From contig CM072154.1 of NCBI GenBank assembly GCA_036850595.1, positions 18,917,330 to 18,981,329 on the forward strand: a DNA stretch of 64,000 nt. Direction: 5' to 3'. Within the stretch, counting starts at the first letter, position 1, and each line of letters starts with the position of its first letter. The position numbers and the translations under genes are program-made. Below are positions 24,728-37,930 of the stretch, piece by piece. The notes below the pieces were generated by a model. That model was not told the DNA's origin, made no database searches, and saw only the letters and a list, made by a program, of their open reading frames with translations. Source of the DNA: Rhyacichthys aspro. Lineage: Eukaryota; Chordata; Actinopteri; Gobiiformes; Rhyacichthyidae.

Positions 24728-27700
24728 TGTAACACGTGAAGTTCATCATGCCCCTCTGTGAACAGAGTGTGGCCCTGAGATGGAGCAGTGTTGATGAATG
24801 GAAAATTATGTGCATTCTTATTTGTAGGAGCTAAGAGCTGACATTTTTAAAGTGGCATTTTCAAATAACAGGTGAGAATAGACAGTGGATTTCTTTTTCA
24901 CAAATCTGTACCGAGATAGAAAAGACCATCTATTAGTGTTCAGACGTAGATATGAATGATAAAAAAAGCACATACATTGGATACGCTACAGTATTATGAG
25001 TCATTTGTGATGCTAGTGTCCTTTAATATGTTGGCAGTTGCTTTCACAAGATGGTAGCGTAACTCACACTTACGGAGTGAAGCGTCTCTCAAACCAGGTG
25101 CTTTGGATATAAAAATAGAAGGTATTCTTGTTCCATGTCAAGAAGCCTTCAAAATGAATGTAATGCTATTGTTGTAATGTCTTTCAGGCTCTGTATTATG
25201 GGGGGAAAAAAAGCCGTGTCGCTTTATATCCTCTAATCCTAGTCTTTGAAAGGGTTACCTGCTCAAGTATTAATGTATGTTTTGTAAGGTATGTTTTTCA
25301 TTTCATGTAATTTGATTGTATTATTTAAGTATCACTGCATAATGGTTGATGGTTCCTAGACACGAGATCAGTAGAGTCATGACTATCTCACTGACACCCA
25401 CCTGATACCCTCAGCTGGACACAAACCTCCTGAAACGTTCCTGTCCCGGGACGAGCACTTACCCCATGAGGTTACATGAGTGAGGTGCTTCAGTAAGAGG
25501 GAGCAAGAACAGGCCGATACACTGGACCCTAACAGAGTCGTATTTGTACAAAATCAACTGAAATGACCTACCGTTTCAGAAAACATGTTTATTTCTTCCA
25601 AACATGCCGTTCAGACAGTCTGTAAACAAACAAAAAAAACATCATCTACTGGATAAAAGTGAAGCAGTGGCGCTTTAAGTTAAATGATCTCTAATCTAAA
25701 ATGAAATCTAGTTATAGATCTAAATAAAGTGATCTAATAATGACAAGCTTACATGGCACAAAAGATAACTGTGGAGTTTAGCTGTGGACCATTAAAACAG
25801 TCCCATCAGCAAAACTGCAAGGACCATCAATGGAAGCTATTTGAATTCTGCATTTTTTCATCTAATAAACATCTGTGTGCTCCTTGTGACCTGGTCTAAT
25901 GTCACCCAGACACAGGTCAAACATGATGGATGATGGGTAATATCTAAAAGAGTGTTTCGGTGTCGGTGAGGTTAGTGAAATAAGGGAGAACTCACATTCT
26001 AATTGTTTAGATTTTGCATATTCTTTAACAGATGAAGAGTGTGCATGAGAAGCCTGTTGTCCAGAGTTTTTATTCCAATTTAATGAACTCATACATATTC
26101 AGTAATTCCTTACAGTTTTATAATTTGGAATTTGTTTGTAGTTTAGTTGCTGTCTCTTACTTTTCAGCATCTTTGCACAAGTGAACACAGCGTCCACAGA
26201 GACTAAAAGCTCCTCACCAAATCTCTGTAATTTTAAATCATTTATTCCTTTAAAAAGAGCTAGACCCTCTGCTACTGTTTTGCAAAAGGCCTGTGTATCC
26301 AAGAAGAAATATTAGTCGGTTTAACACTTAATTCTAAAGAGGATCCTTTATTTGTGGCTTATTAAAGGCAGGTGTATTGCAGGTGTTAACCACATGTGTC
26401 TCAAATGAATCCATCAGCGCCAGCACTTACTGTAAGACTAATGAACAATATGCTGCTGCAGGTGTCTAATTGGACTGATACATTTAAGATTTGAAGTATT
26501 TCCAATAAAAAGACAAGTCCCATATATTTCTTATATCCATTTGAGGCCCACAATGACACGGTTGCTTGAGGCTAAATGTTAAATAAATAATGCTAGACTA
26601 TATGCAGCAGGCTAAAACCTCTCTGTATGTGCCTCACTGTGATTAGCATACGCAGTGCTAGTGGAACCTGGGTTTGGAGCATGCATCAAAACAGGCGGAG
26701 TTTGAACATATTCATTGTGTTGTCGCAGGGGAACCCGGGATAAGCATGTTGGTGGAGAGCCCCTGGTGTGCTCTGGAGAAATGAGGAAGCTGGCATGTGT
26801 TATGTCATGCCCGCGGCTTGTGTGCTTAGATCAAAACACCATTAGTCTCTTTGTCTTGTGCCACTATTTGAGGTGGAATCTTGGCCGGGGAATATGTTGG
26901 CACTTCCTTGACTCCTGCAGCGTGCCATTTGTGAAATATGGGATTGGAAAGATAAAAGCTGCTGCTCAAGAAACTTTGGAACCTTTTTGCATAAGTTGCT
27001 GAAGAGTAAGATTGGTGGTGGGTGTTTTTTCTGCTTATTGCAAATTAGGGTTGTTCAAATATTAATGAGAGTATTTGCAGAGTGTCTTGTACTTGTACTC
27101 CAGTAAAGTGTCAAGAGACTCCTTCAAAAATTAATAAAACAATTTAACATTACTTTAAAGTCTGTGTGAGGTTTATAAGTAACTGTACGCTCTATGGGGT
27201 TCTTCAATTTAATTTCTTGGACTTGCATTCTATACCAAGTCTGGAAAATGAAGCATTTGTTTCTGAATCTCCCCAGATGCTTGGCTGCTGAATTGCCAAA
27301 AACCTAACTCACAATTTAACCTTGAGCTAATAAAAAGTAGTCCTCCAATAGTTTATTTTTAAATCATGTCAAAGGCCAATGTTTTAATTCCTTTGTTCTA
27401 AAAACGTGCTTTTACAGTATTTTGAAACGGTTTTTGACAGCTCTTTTTCCAATCTCAATAAATATGTGAACACCGCCGGCCAGATATTTCTGAGGCTGAA
27501 CCTGATTTGGTTTTGAAAAATACCACATCTGCAAATGGCTCTGGGAAAAGTGCCTCCTGCTGTTTGATAGTGGGCAGGATCACTTTGTATGTCTCCGCGT
27601 TAGCGAATGTAAAAAATAAATAAATATATGTATATGGTATGCTCTGATATGTTTTATAGATAGGAAACATAACATTTATGAACAGCAGCAGTTTAAAGGC

Positions 27701-27880
27701 GATGATATTTTCACTTCAAAGATTGAAGACAGTTTGTGTGGGGAGCCTGAGTATCTGATATATCCTTAATCTCATTACCACTGCCACTCTTTCACAGAGC
27801 TGCTCAGTTAATCTTTGATTCATGTGTGTCAACGAAAGCAGGATGAGGAAGAAATTTCCCGTCCCTTAATACTACTTCTT

Positions 27881-27905
27881 CTATTACTACTACTACTACT
27901 ACCAC
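27881..27905 (+). repeat. TAC trinucleotide microsatellite
   Basis: About eight near-perfect TAC/CTA units end in ACCACTAG. On the opposite strand it yields a serine-rich shadow frame with no support as a gene. Confidence 0.8.
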
Positions 27906-29544
27906 TAGTGTCAACCGAAGCAGCGGCAGCAGAAATGAATTTTAAATGACTGGAAGCACTCAGAGCCGTGAGATGAGCCTCACGAGCAGGAAACACTAAT
28001 CGAGCTGGTGTCTGCAGATCAAGTGCAGTCACAGCTCTGGCGATTAAAGATGCAGTATTGTGTGCCATTTTTCCTGGTCCTGTCTCGTTTCTGTAAAGTG
28101 TGGGAGCCTCCACTCATTCATGATTTACATCTCGACTTGTGTGTGTTACTGTGAATTTTTTCCTTATGTGGATTCATACAAAAGGGACTCTTCTATTAAT
28201 GCATTTTTGAGGCTTGAAAAATTGATGGCAGTGGAGAGATGGGGTGTAGTGAAGAGGGTTGAATCAACTGCCATCACTGTCAGTGTCTGGAGCCGACTGA
28301 ACTACAGACTGTGGTTTATCAACTCCAGCTGCTGCTGTCAGAGAAAAGAGGAAAAGAGGTGTCACTCCGACACAACTAAAATTTGCAGGAGTGCTTTGTC
28401 TCCACCGAATCTGAAAGACACTGCATTTCCTCAAAATTGCTAAACCCTGATCTGTCCTGATGAGGTACGTGTCGTTCAAGCCATGTGATCAGATGGAGCC
28501 CTTTTACTCCCACAAAGTCTTTCACAGACTGACGGCCATTCTGCAGTGAGTTCAGGGAGCACTGTCCTTTTATATCATGATGGTTTCTCTGGGATTTAAG
28601 CTGAAAAAAAATCATCAGCATCATCAGCCCTGTCACTAGCCTCCTTTGATTAACTGTCTTTGTATCATCATTTTAACAAAAACATGCCCGTAATGTTTGT
28701 CTCTCAGTGCTATACAGTTTTCTTTGCTTTTTTCCCCTGCAAACAGAGAAATAAAAATAACAGATCCGAGCTTCACCTAACATTTGACACATCTCTCCTC
28801 TTCATCAGGAAACGGTGCTAATTAAAACACTTTCATCTGCCAACATCAGTCGCAGGCACTTTGGCACACTGTTGGCTACTATTAACGTTTGGCCAATGCT
28901 ATTTGTGTTTGCTCTAGAGATGGACCTGTTAAAATGATTAAAAATGTGTACTTCATTAGGAATATATAAGACATGGAATAGATGTAAGATTGAAATGAAA
29001 GAGCATTAAGATTTCAAGCTGGCTTTACATTTAAATGGGGCGGTTTGTAGTTTTTGTGGCATTTGGCGGTGAAATGGCAAGCTGCTTTTCCACATGATGT
29101 TGTCTATGAACAAACTTGGAGGAAATAGTAGGTCAGATGCCAACAAAAAAATCAATTTAGTTCACAAGTTTCCTGAGCTTTCTTGTAAGACTGTGTGTGA
29201 CTCTCCTCCAGCAGTGACCATCATTACACACTATTCAAAACATGGTGTGACTGATGGGCTCCATTGACCACAAAATCATGAAACAGTACGAGGAAAGGTA
29301 CCGTAACCAAGACACATTAAAGTGATCGGGCGGTGGCTTGGTTTGTTAAACTTAAAAGTAACCGCAGATAAGGTGGTTTAAATTGGGTCAGGACACGCCG
29401 AGTGCCGGGCTGTCGTCGGAGCCTTGATCATACTCCTTTCCTCAACCACAGGCTTTTTCACAGAACACATGAAAGTGGGCAGGAGTTTAAAGGTGAACTT
29501 TAAAAGCCTTTTCCTATTGCATTGGCTTACATTGTCATACAGCA

Positions 29545-29830
29545 AACAAATACAGGATTCAATTTAGGATGAAAGTAACTCAATGGCCTCGACTGTAACA
29601 CTTAGGGTCACAAGAGTAATTAATTTGTGCTCAAGAGGAAATCATATAGCGCCACAGACAGTGCATGGCTCCAACAGAAATCCTCAATCTGGGCTGTCTG
29701 GGATCAAAAGGCTGTGTGTTATTCCCCACTTACCCCGCCGTGTGATGTGTCCTGTCTCAGGGCGCGCACAGTAATCGGGATCAAAAGACTGCAGTTAGAG
29801 GCCAGCAGATAGCGCCTTTCGTGAATAGAT
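29545..29830. promoter_or_regulatory. Candidate conserved block with repeated ATCAAAAG word
   Basis: GGGATCAAAAG occurs at 29700-29710 and again at 29777-29787. ATCAAAAG resembles TCF/LEF-type cores. The block also has a TAATTAAT core near 29617 and higher complexity than its flanks. No coding frame has family similarity. The regulatory role is an inference from motif content and position inside intron 1. Confidence 0.22.
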
Positions 29831-31151
29831 TGTCTCAACAGTAACATGCTGGGGCAGATGAATTCATTTTAGATGGCCACAGTGGCAGACATGTATATTT
29901 AAGATGGAAAACATAAAAGATTGGGGTGTATCAGAGTCAAAATGCAGTGATAGTTTGTAGCTTAGGGTGAAAGGCATGTTAGACGAAAAACATAACATGA
30001 CTAGTGTGTAGTTACAACAAAAATGATACCAAACACTGAACACATTTATGATATCTTAACAACATATTTCAACAACATATTTGTGCAGGACAACGAGAAG
30101 ATTTAACGATTCCTTTGTCAAATATGAGACACAGATATAATGGCAAAGCCTGATGAAAAACAGCAGTCACAACAGAGATGTAAGTGTTTCCGAGCAAGAT
30201 GGAAAAAGATAAAGAGACAAGCCACAAGAAGAGACAGTAACTCTTTTAGTTAGCCACACAAAACTCCTGGAACGCTCTATTTTTAATCAGGCTTCTGCAA
30301 ATTCCAACTAAAACCTCGAGTCTTTGATGCCACAGCAGGTTTATTCACTTTTTATGACTTTATGGAAAATTCTGCATTTTTCTTTTTGTGTCAATTTAAA
30401 ATATTGCTTAATTTAAAGTTTTGCTTTAAATCAGTTTTGTATTTTCTGGAAACACAGCAAATGTGAAGTTTTGCTTTGCTGAATTTCTAGGTATTTCTGT
30501 TCTCTTTGTGTGCTTTACTTTATTCAGCACATCTCTCCCAATTATTCCCTCAAAGGAGGAGCGCTCCAAAAATATCCAGAAGCACAAGAAGGGATTTGAA
30601 GTCTCTCTGTTTTATTATTAAAAGCCAACATTTACTCATGACATTTGCATCCTAATAACTGCAAGATAAATTCGAACGAAGATGACACTCTAAACCCAAT
30701 CTGCATAATGAGATTTATGGGGGAAAAGTGTTGCCTTTAATGGTTTAGTACACGCCGAAGAAGAGTGGTGTAGGCGAATGTGTCAGGGACAGAGCTGATA
30801 AATCCACAGAAGCATCAGTATGCTCTGTCATTCCTTTCAGTGGCGCACAGATAAGAGCTGTGTAGATAAGTGAGAAACTATGGGCGGATAATCTTTCAGT
30901 GGTGTCTGCATTTTTGGAACTTGCCTCTCGATAGACTCTCCTATTTTAAATTGTCTCCCACAGTGCTACAGGACACCAACCTTACCATTTCACAGTCCTC
31001 CACCACTTGTAATACGTGATAAAAAAATCTCTTGTGTTAAAGAAAGGATTTTCTCCATGTACCGCTGTAAAACTCCAAAGCCCTAAATAACAAGAAAAAA
31101 TACAGATAATTAAAGCCTTTTTTGGTATACGAAAAAAATGTATTCAACTAA

Positions 31152-31663
31152 GGGTGTGTTCAAATGTACTCTGGTGCGGTTGTTCCATTAGTGTGGTTCA
31201 CTTGGATAAACGTGAATGCAGCCATACAAACCTCAGTGCGCACTTAGACCTGTTCAAGAGAAGGTCTCTCTGCGCCTCCAACTGAACTCTGGTATGGTTT
31301 GATTAAAATGTGAACCCCAGGCGGACTGCAGACATCTAAACAAGCCCAAGAGCGTCAGAAAATAAATTGGTAATGAAAAAAAATCATGGAACATATAGCT
31401 TTCCTGAGAGATAAAAACCCCGAAACCGAAACAATATTGTCAATCAACTAAAATGTGCAGACGTGGAGCTCAGGAGGTTAAATACCTTATTAGCATTTGG
31501 ACTAACAGCACCATCTAGAGTGTTCCTCGTTTGGTCTGCAGTTTAAAATGCCAGCTGTGAACGCGAGCTAGACCAGGGATTTTTGCTCGAGGATTGAACT
31601 AAATGTATTGTTTTCCGTTTTTGTGTGAATTAAATTAAGCGGATTACAAATGTGAACACTCCC
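31152..31663. mobile_element. PIF/Harbinger-like MITE (non-autonomous DNA transposon)
   Basis: The left end GGGTGTGTTCAAATGT and the reverse complement of the right end (GGGAGTGTTCACATTT) match at 13 of 16 positions. The 512-bp element is flanked on both sides by TAA (31149-31151 and 31664-31666), the 3-bp TWA target duplication typical of PIF/Harbinger transposons. The interior has no transposase frame, so it depends on another copy for movement. TIR mismatches suggest an old insertion. The superfamily call rests on the target site and the terminal GGG; a search of a fish repeat library would confirm it. Confidence 0.7.
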
Positions 31664-31716
31664 TAAGCCACATATTGAATGGATACAAAAACTTTCAAAA
31701 TGGCTGGACACTGACT

Positions 31717-31747
31717 GAGCGGATAAGCGGAAGAAGATGGATGGATA
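31717..31747 (+). repeat. Teleost retroposon tail (AGCGGAAGAAGATGGATGGA type)
   Basis: GAGCGGATAAGCGGAAGAAG followed by ATGG repeats is a very common teleost repeat terminus that I recognise from many fish genomes. Only the 3' end is here, about 50 bp after the MITE. I believe it belongs to a LINE-type or SINE-type element, but the exact family name is uncertain. Confidence 0.75.
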
Positions 31748-33231
31748 TTTTCAATGAACAGTCGTCTTTGGTTAGGCTGCCTTTTCATCTGGTCTAATAT
31801 ATTAATCTACTGTTTTATCAACACAAAATGTTTTTATTTGTTAATTTATTTATCTAAAATAAACAAATTACAAAGGTAACTCTGATCATCTGCAAGTGTA
31901 ACTCATCTCACAGTCACTTCACAACTTTTCAGGTCTTTGTTTAGGTCTCAGCAGAGATAAATTACACTTTAGTCCTTGAGAAGATCAATTGTGTGAGCCT
32001 CCTGCAGGACTGAATGTAGTCTAGTGCTGTGTACAGTCAGCCCTTTCTGTCAGAAATATATAATCCCTGCAGCTCAGAAGAATGTGAAGAGCCCGGACAA
32101 TGTTTTATTACATGCCAGGGATGTGTCTGACAACCAGCTCACTTTTGTTTGGTCTCAAAAGGTTTCAGTAGAGGCAATTGCTTGATGTTATTCTTTTAGA
32201 AGTGATCCAGCTATTATTCAAGTTTAAACACACTGCAGCATAAGAGGAAAGGTTTTCTTGGACGAATTATACACTGTGGCAAGTCTGCGTTTAATATGTG
32301 ACACAATTAAGCCTTTTTCAAGCCTCAAACATGGGCCAAGATTACTATTGGTAGGTTATAGAAACTCCACTGGTGTCAAAAACCAGCGCCTAAAGCAGAA
32401 TTAAAAAAAGAAGAATTAAAGAAACTGCTATGTCTAATTTGTCCACTGGGAGTTGCACTGTTTTAGTAAAAATAGGACATAACATAAAACTGAGACCCAG
32501 AACTGAACAGGAAATAGCAGCAATGCAAAAACTCTTTTGAGGTCAAAATAACCCCCTGTGAGACACTCATTACAAAAATAGCATTAGCATTAAAGCCATA
32601 TTGTGAAGGTGAGCTCGTGAAAACAAACATGCTGAAGGCTGTTGGCAACATTAGCCTTTGTCAGCTGCGATTAATGAGAACATTGACATTATAATTGTAC
32701 TTCTTTGCACTCAAACAAAGGAAAAAAAATACGAGTTGTTGTTATTTATTGGTTATTATGCTATTATTTTACTGGTTCGGCTCTCTTCAGTTTAAATCAG
32801 ACTGTATGTGGCCCATGAAGTAAAATGAGTTTGACACAAGTTCATTCCCAATTGAGAATTTTATATTTTGAGGATTTAACTAGTTGTCAATAGCTGGTAT
32901 AACTGTGTCATCAAAAATATCAACCTCACAATAACAGAGGTCTGCAGATACATTTTCTATAGTGTCCCTTTTAACTATTTTTAACCAGTAGGTTTTACTG
33001 CCATGTTTCTGACTGAGACCTGAGACTGACCGACCTTAGATTGGTTAGTCAGAAGAGCCAATGAAGGGTAACTGAAATAGTCAAATTGAACTTCAAAGTT
33101 TTGTGTTGCTCTGGCTCTAAGGGTAGGATGAGTTATTATCATGAAAAGTCTTTGTGGTGTGTCTGTGTGAAATGAGACTCCAGTGATGATAAATGTCTAA
33201 TGCTCCCTCTCATTGTCTTTTCATTTCACAG

Positions 33232-33320
33232 AAGAACAGTGAAAGCGCTGCAAAAGACAAAGCCGGGAGTCTACACACCTGTGATTGGATGTGAGCTTGT
33301 ATTGACCTGAGACCATTAAA
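33232..33320 (+). other. Contactin exon 2, 5' UTR part
   Basis: The exon starts after the acceptor TTTCATTTCACAG. The 89 nt before the ATG carry the second half and stop codon (33292-33294) of the spliced upstream frame. The last bases before the start, ATTAAA, give A at -3 of the main ATG. Confidence 0.75.
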
Positions 33321-33375
33321 ATGGAGTTGCTATGGAAACTTCTACTGCTGCTGTCATTGGTGGAGTGTCTGGCAG
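33321..33375 (+). CDS. cntn3-like: Contactin (CNTN3/6-like), exon 2: start codon and signal peptide
   Basis: Encodes MELLWKLLLLLSLVECLA, a textbook signal peptide with a Lys in the N-region, a leucine core and small residues before the cleavage site. It directs the protein into the secretory pathway; contactins end up GPI-anchored on the outer surface of neurons. The ATG has a strong context (A at -3, G at +4) and is the only in-frame start in the exon. The exon ends CAG|GTAAGC after one base of codon 19, so the intron is phase 1, the usual boundary between signal peptide and first Ig domain. The peptide resembles the leaders I recall for CNTN6 (LLWKL core) and CNTN4, so on its own it does not settle the paralogue. 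Confidence is high for a contactin and lower for the CNTN3 name. Confidence 0.9.
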
Positions 33376-35688
33376 GTAAGCCTCCCAAACATCCCCTCTG
33401 TTTTATTAGCATACGGAGAATGAAGTGCTTTCTTTTATAGATTTATTTTGTGCAGATGCCACTAAAAATAAAAAGAGAGCCCAGAGTGTCTATATCGAAA
33501 TTTCAAAAGTTCTGAAAGATGAATGTTGTTTTTTCAGTGGCAGCTCAAGGCGGCAAATCAGAATCAGTTTGGTTTTGATTCTTTTATTTTACACAGTGAG
33601 TCCTATTTTAAAAACAACGCAAGGTTTCCATTTACCATACTCACAATATAAGCCACAGTCATTTAAAAAGCTCATAATTTGTCAATGGCCTAATTGAGAC
33701 TGTGGAGGTAGAAGACCAGAAATCTTCCATTGATCTTGCTTTTAATGAGAGGCCTAATTTCCTTCCCTTTCGAAACATTTAGGGTCAAATGCTGCTTCTC
33801 TTCTGAATGTCAGAGTCTGGAGCCGAGAACACAATGAATAAGAACTTTCTGTCTGAAGAATGAGTAAAATTCATGTTATTTTTCCTAAGATGGCAGCCCC
33901 TCCTCACAGTTAGGACTGAAGTAATTAGTGCGCCTTTATGACTGTGCTCTGTCTGGATATTTGTTTGAGTGTTTCTCCTTAAATGCTCTACATCACGCTG
34001 AAGACTAAATTTGCCTACACGGCATTTAGAAGTGCTTATCTCTAAATCCCATAGACATCAGTTGTTGCCTAATGATGGTGTCCTCAGGGAACTGTGACTC
34101 ACTTAGGGATCGGGATCTGCACCATCAGTCTGGATCACGTTAGGTCCCACTTAAGCATCCCGTTAAATACTCAGAGCCTTGTAGTTATGTTTTCGTATTT
34201 CTTACATTGTGAAGTAGCTCGATTGAATTTGCAATACATTTTTGTCAGGTTCATACAATAGAGGATCTTTAAAGGTAATGCAAAAATGGAAAATGCTCAC
34301 ACTGTGGATACCCATCTTAATCCACATGAATCGTAACATGGAGGTGGTTAGCTTATTTGCACACTGTTTATTTCACTGTTTACATATCTTTTTGACATGT
34401 CCAGGACATCACTAGCCTCTAGACAGGTTTAGCATGACTGATGCAAAATAAGAAAGCTCTGTGAATATAAAGTGTGTAAAAGTGGGTAAAGCTTGTTCAT
34501 TAACTTTAATTGTGTTGGACTGAGGGCAACTGGGATAGCTCACTCCTCTGTCTTCAGTCTGAAGTAAAAGGCCCTTCAGAAGGCACTTTCTAAATCTGGT
34601 GTTGATATCTTGAAAATTCCAGCTATTCAACACATTTTTTGTCTTCGTAAACTGCCCAACTTTGGATATTTGTGGATATTTAAAAGTGAAAATACCACTG
34701 TGGGTTCCTTAAAATGCAATGCAGGCATATTTTTCTTGCAACCTCTCAAACATTTCCTTTAAATCTGTTTCACATGAGATGGAGACACAGCGATTGTCAG
34801 CAGAAATGCCACGACAGACATGACCGAGTTTTTATCTTCAAGAAGGCTATTCAAGTCTGTGTCTGCATCAGCAGTAGACCTCTGCACAAATATCCTCCTT
34901 CAATTATGGGCAAAAAAAACACATTCAGAGCATTTAGAACAAATTTATGCTTAACAATTGAGCACAGTTCAATTTTTTCTACAAAGACTTGTGTTGCACA
35001 GCCCTTGCCTCACTCTCGAGGCTCACACTCGCAGCTGGTAACTCGGCATTAATATTCAGGATAGGCTAACATTACATATGCTCTCCTAGCAAGACAAGCA
35101 TGGTGCAATATAGCACTAGGCCTCCAAAGCTCTGTGTTGTGAGAACAATGTGATAAGCATTTTAGTATGGAGAAATGAAATGGAGAGTAAAGGAAGCTCG
35201 GCAGTGCTTCTGGAGAGGCTATTTATCTTGATGTGGGAGAGAGTTTTTAATAAACAGTGGACATCAGATGTGTGGAAGAGGATAGGGGCCAAGGGGAAGT
35301 CATCCCCAGAGTGGGTTCAGCCAGAGTTAACCGGCTCAACTCTCCTTCCTCCCCGAGGGTCCGACAGGTCTGAGGCAGGGGCAACGCTGCACTGTGTGTT
35401 TGTGTCGATGAGAGAGTTAGTCCAGAACAGAAGAAAAAAACAGAAGCAGAACAGGGCAGAGTGGTTAGGTTAGATGTAGTTTGCCCCACACATATACAGT
35501 TAACCTTTGCACAGCATGCCCCCACTGCACTCCATCAACAAGCTATTTATCATGAACAGAAAAAATGTTTTTACAATACGCTGTTGTGCACTATATTCTG
35601 TCCCAACAAAAATATTATAGGCTTTATTTATGCTTTGATTCTGATAAAAAAAACAAACAAATGCAGTGGCAGACAGAGCATTGTGGTT

Positions 35689-35762
35689 GCTCACGACTCC
35701 ATCTAGTGGTACAAAGTTGTACAAATCTGTCACTTCAACTGCAGCACATGTTTCTAGCATAA
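35689..35762 (+). repeat. Short dispersed repeat, copy 1 (CTCCATCTAGTGGTAC core)
   Basis: GCTCACGACTCCATCTAGTG, followed by GTAC and later CACATGTTTCT, is shared with a second stretch at 49875-49933. The two agree closely at both ends and differ by an internal gap. CCATCTAGTGG is a word common in fish repeats. No family name is assigned. Confidence 0.6.
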
Positions 35763-35940
35763 CAATTTAATATATTGCAAGAATGGCCTAAATCACCCAT
35801 GCGTCTGCATTTCAATCTCACTTAACGTCAACCTAGCCCACTGAATTAGTATCACGCTAATCATTTATATATTGTGTTGTTCCAAGCAGCAGACCATCAG
35901 GACTATTATTGTCATTCATGAAGTGGAAATAATTATGATT

Positions 35941-36115
35941 TTCATTCATTTTCATTTCTATTTCTGGTCTTGAGGAGCCTGCTTCGGGCACGAGGCGACG
36001 TAGACGCAGGATAATTGCCTGGTAATATCAGCGCCAACAACCATTCACTCTCACATTCATTCAATAGGGGCAATTTAGCTTCAAAAGTTCACCTGTACAT
36101 GCAAGTCTTGGGGCG
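35941..36115 (-). repeat. Degenerate teleost retroposon copy, minus orientation
   Basis: The stretch with AACAACCATTCACTCTCACA, then GGGGCAATTTAG and ACATGCAAGTCTTGGGG, matches a common teleost repeat (from memory: caaccattcacactcacatt ... caatttagagtcaccaatta ... catgcatgtctttggac) read in the opposite direction. Many differences indicate an old copy. The same family appears in plus orientation at 39145 and as a terminal fragment at 31717. Confidence 0.6.
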
Positions 36116-37930
36116 TATGGTATAATAGTATAATCTGGCCTGGAGAAAAAAGAGACTTTTTAAGAAACTTCTAGAAACAAGTTTAAAAAAAAAAGTACTG
36201 ATCTAAAGGAGCTGAGATAACAGGTTTCTGCCAAAAAGGGTTTGCTTCCAGATGGCAGTGTAGTGATAGTAGTTGGCAGTTAATGTCATTGTGATGTAAA
36301 ACAGTTGTAGAAGTATATAAAGTCTTTTCGCTACCAAGAATTACTTTGCAAGCAATCAACATAACCTACGGGACCAATTCCAGAGTCAGAGCGTTTGTTG
36401 AGCTTTGATGAATTTTGTGTCGTTGAAGTGGCTGAATCTTGTGGGATATATTCCTTGAGTAATCAAGCTGTGCCATTGGAAACCTTGAAGTGCCAGTTCA
36501 GAACAGCACGGCCCACTCTCTGTAAAGTACCCACTCTTTCACCAACCAGCACCAGCCAAGGTTTTCGTCTAAAGCAGGTTCACCAGCTTTAGAAATGTCA
36601 TGATGGGCATGCTTCTGGACAGAATTATCATCTCCTCCGCTCTCTATCCCTCCAGTGTGCATCCTAGAGAGACGATTGGAGTTTCAAATATTGACTTTCC
36701 TTATTGATTCATCAGTACATGCCAAAGCCTTTTAGGAATACTTAAGCAAGGATTTTATTTCATCTTTGAAGTAGTGGATATGTGAAGATGGGGAACATTC
36801 CCAGATGAATCTCCCTCCCAAAGCTGCTTTTCCTTTAGCTTCATCCAGAATCCTTAAATCATCCCATTTAAATGTGTTTGCATATAGCATAGTGTTAATT
36901 ATAGACATGTATCATTAATCTGGGTCATATGTAAACACAACACTTGCAATTAAACAACCATGCTCTTTTAAATAATAGCATTTTGCCACATTATTCTGCT
37001 TTTCAAAATAGCCTCACATAAATTCCTTTGTGAGACTTGATGGTAGAGTTACACGGACGAGCTATTTATGTTGTACATTTGTAAAAATGACAGATATTAT
37101 GCTCTGGATGGATTGGATTTCTGTCTGAATTATCATTGCGCTTTAATTAGAGGCTTTTGTAAACACAGTTAATGTTATCTTTCATGTGTTTGACAAGTCA
37201 TTTGCATTGCTTAAGTACTTTTTGCAGGATTTCTTTACAAAGAACAATGCTAGACCTATCTAAAAATACACTAGAGTTAGTTTTGTTGGAAATGCATTAT
37301 AGCATGATGAATGTTTCCATTAGTGTATACCACAGCAGCTTGTGAGTAACAAATAACCTGTTAACAAGACTTGAGAAAGCAAAGGTTGGGATATTATACA
37401 ATTGGATGAAAAATGACACGCTCCAGCCACGGGTTTATGTAGACGTAAGAGGAACAGCCACAAAAAATAGCTTTAATTTACCATTTCCTCATATGGAGCT
37501 GGTTTTAATCAATTGTGTGTGTTTCCCCAGTGTCCATGGCATTGGATCTCCTCGCTACAAGTTGGGTTATTGAATTTCAGATGGAACAGCTTTGATTAAC
37601 GGCCAAACGGTGTGACATGGTTGGATATTAGTTCCAGATGTGTCGGCCACCTTTTTCTCCTCTGTGTTCATTAAAATGTAGGCAATTAACCCAATAACAC
37701 TAAAGTACATAGGGATTTAAGGGGAAATCATCATAAAAATGTTCTCTTTGAGACCTTTAGAATAAAACTATTGCTCTAAGTCAAATCATAACATATCAAA
37801 CGAACATCATTAAAAGGGGCATTGTATTAAATTTTGCATTATACAGTTGAGCAAAATTGAACATATGAGTAAAAAGTGTGTTTTAAATAGTGTAAGGTGC
37901 CTCAAAATAATAACCTTTGCACGATAGACC

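Larger units (their letters stand above)
23368..33231 (+). other. Contactin intron 1 (within the 5' UTR), about 9.9 kb
   Basis: The intron begins GTGAAT and ends TTTCATTTCACAG with a good polypyrimidine tract. It contains a GAG microsatellite, a TAC microsatellite, a 512-bp MITE, a retroposon tail, and a candidate regulatory block near 29545-29830. No internal coding exon was recognised. Long first introns in neural adhesion genes often hold enhancers, but that is general expectation, not evidence here. Confidence 0.5.
23320..33294 (+). other. Upstream ORF 3, spliced across intron 1 (36 codons)
   Basis: The ATG at 23320 has A at -3 and G at +4, a strong context. The frame runs exactly 16 codons to the donor at 23367. 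If joined to the acceptor at 33232 it continues for 20 codons and stops at TGA 33292-33294, 26 nt before the contactin ATG at 33321. It would therefore reach nearly to the main start and is expected to lower main-frame initiation. The peptide is hydrophilic with no recognised motif. The structure depends on exon 1 being spliced directly to exon 2. Confidence 0.4.
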
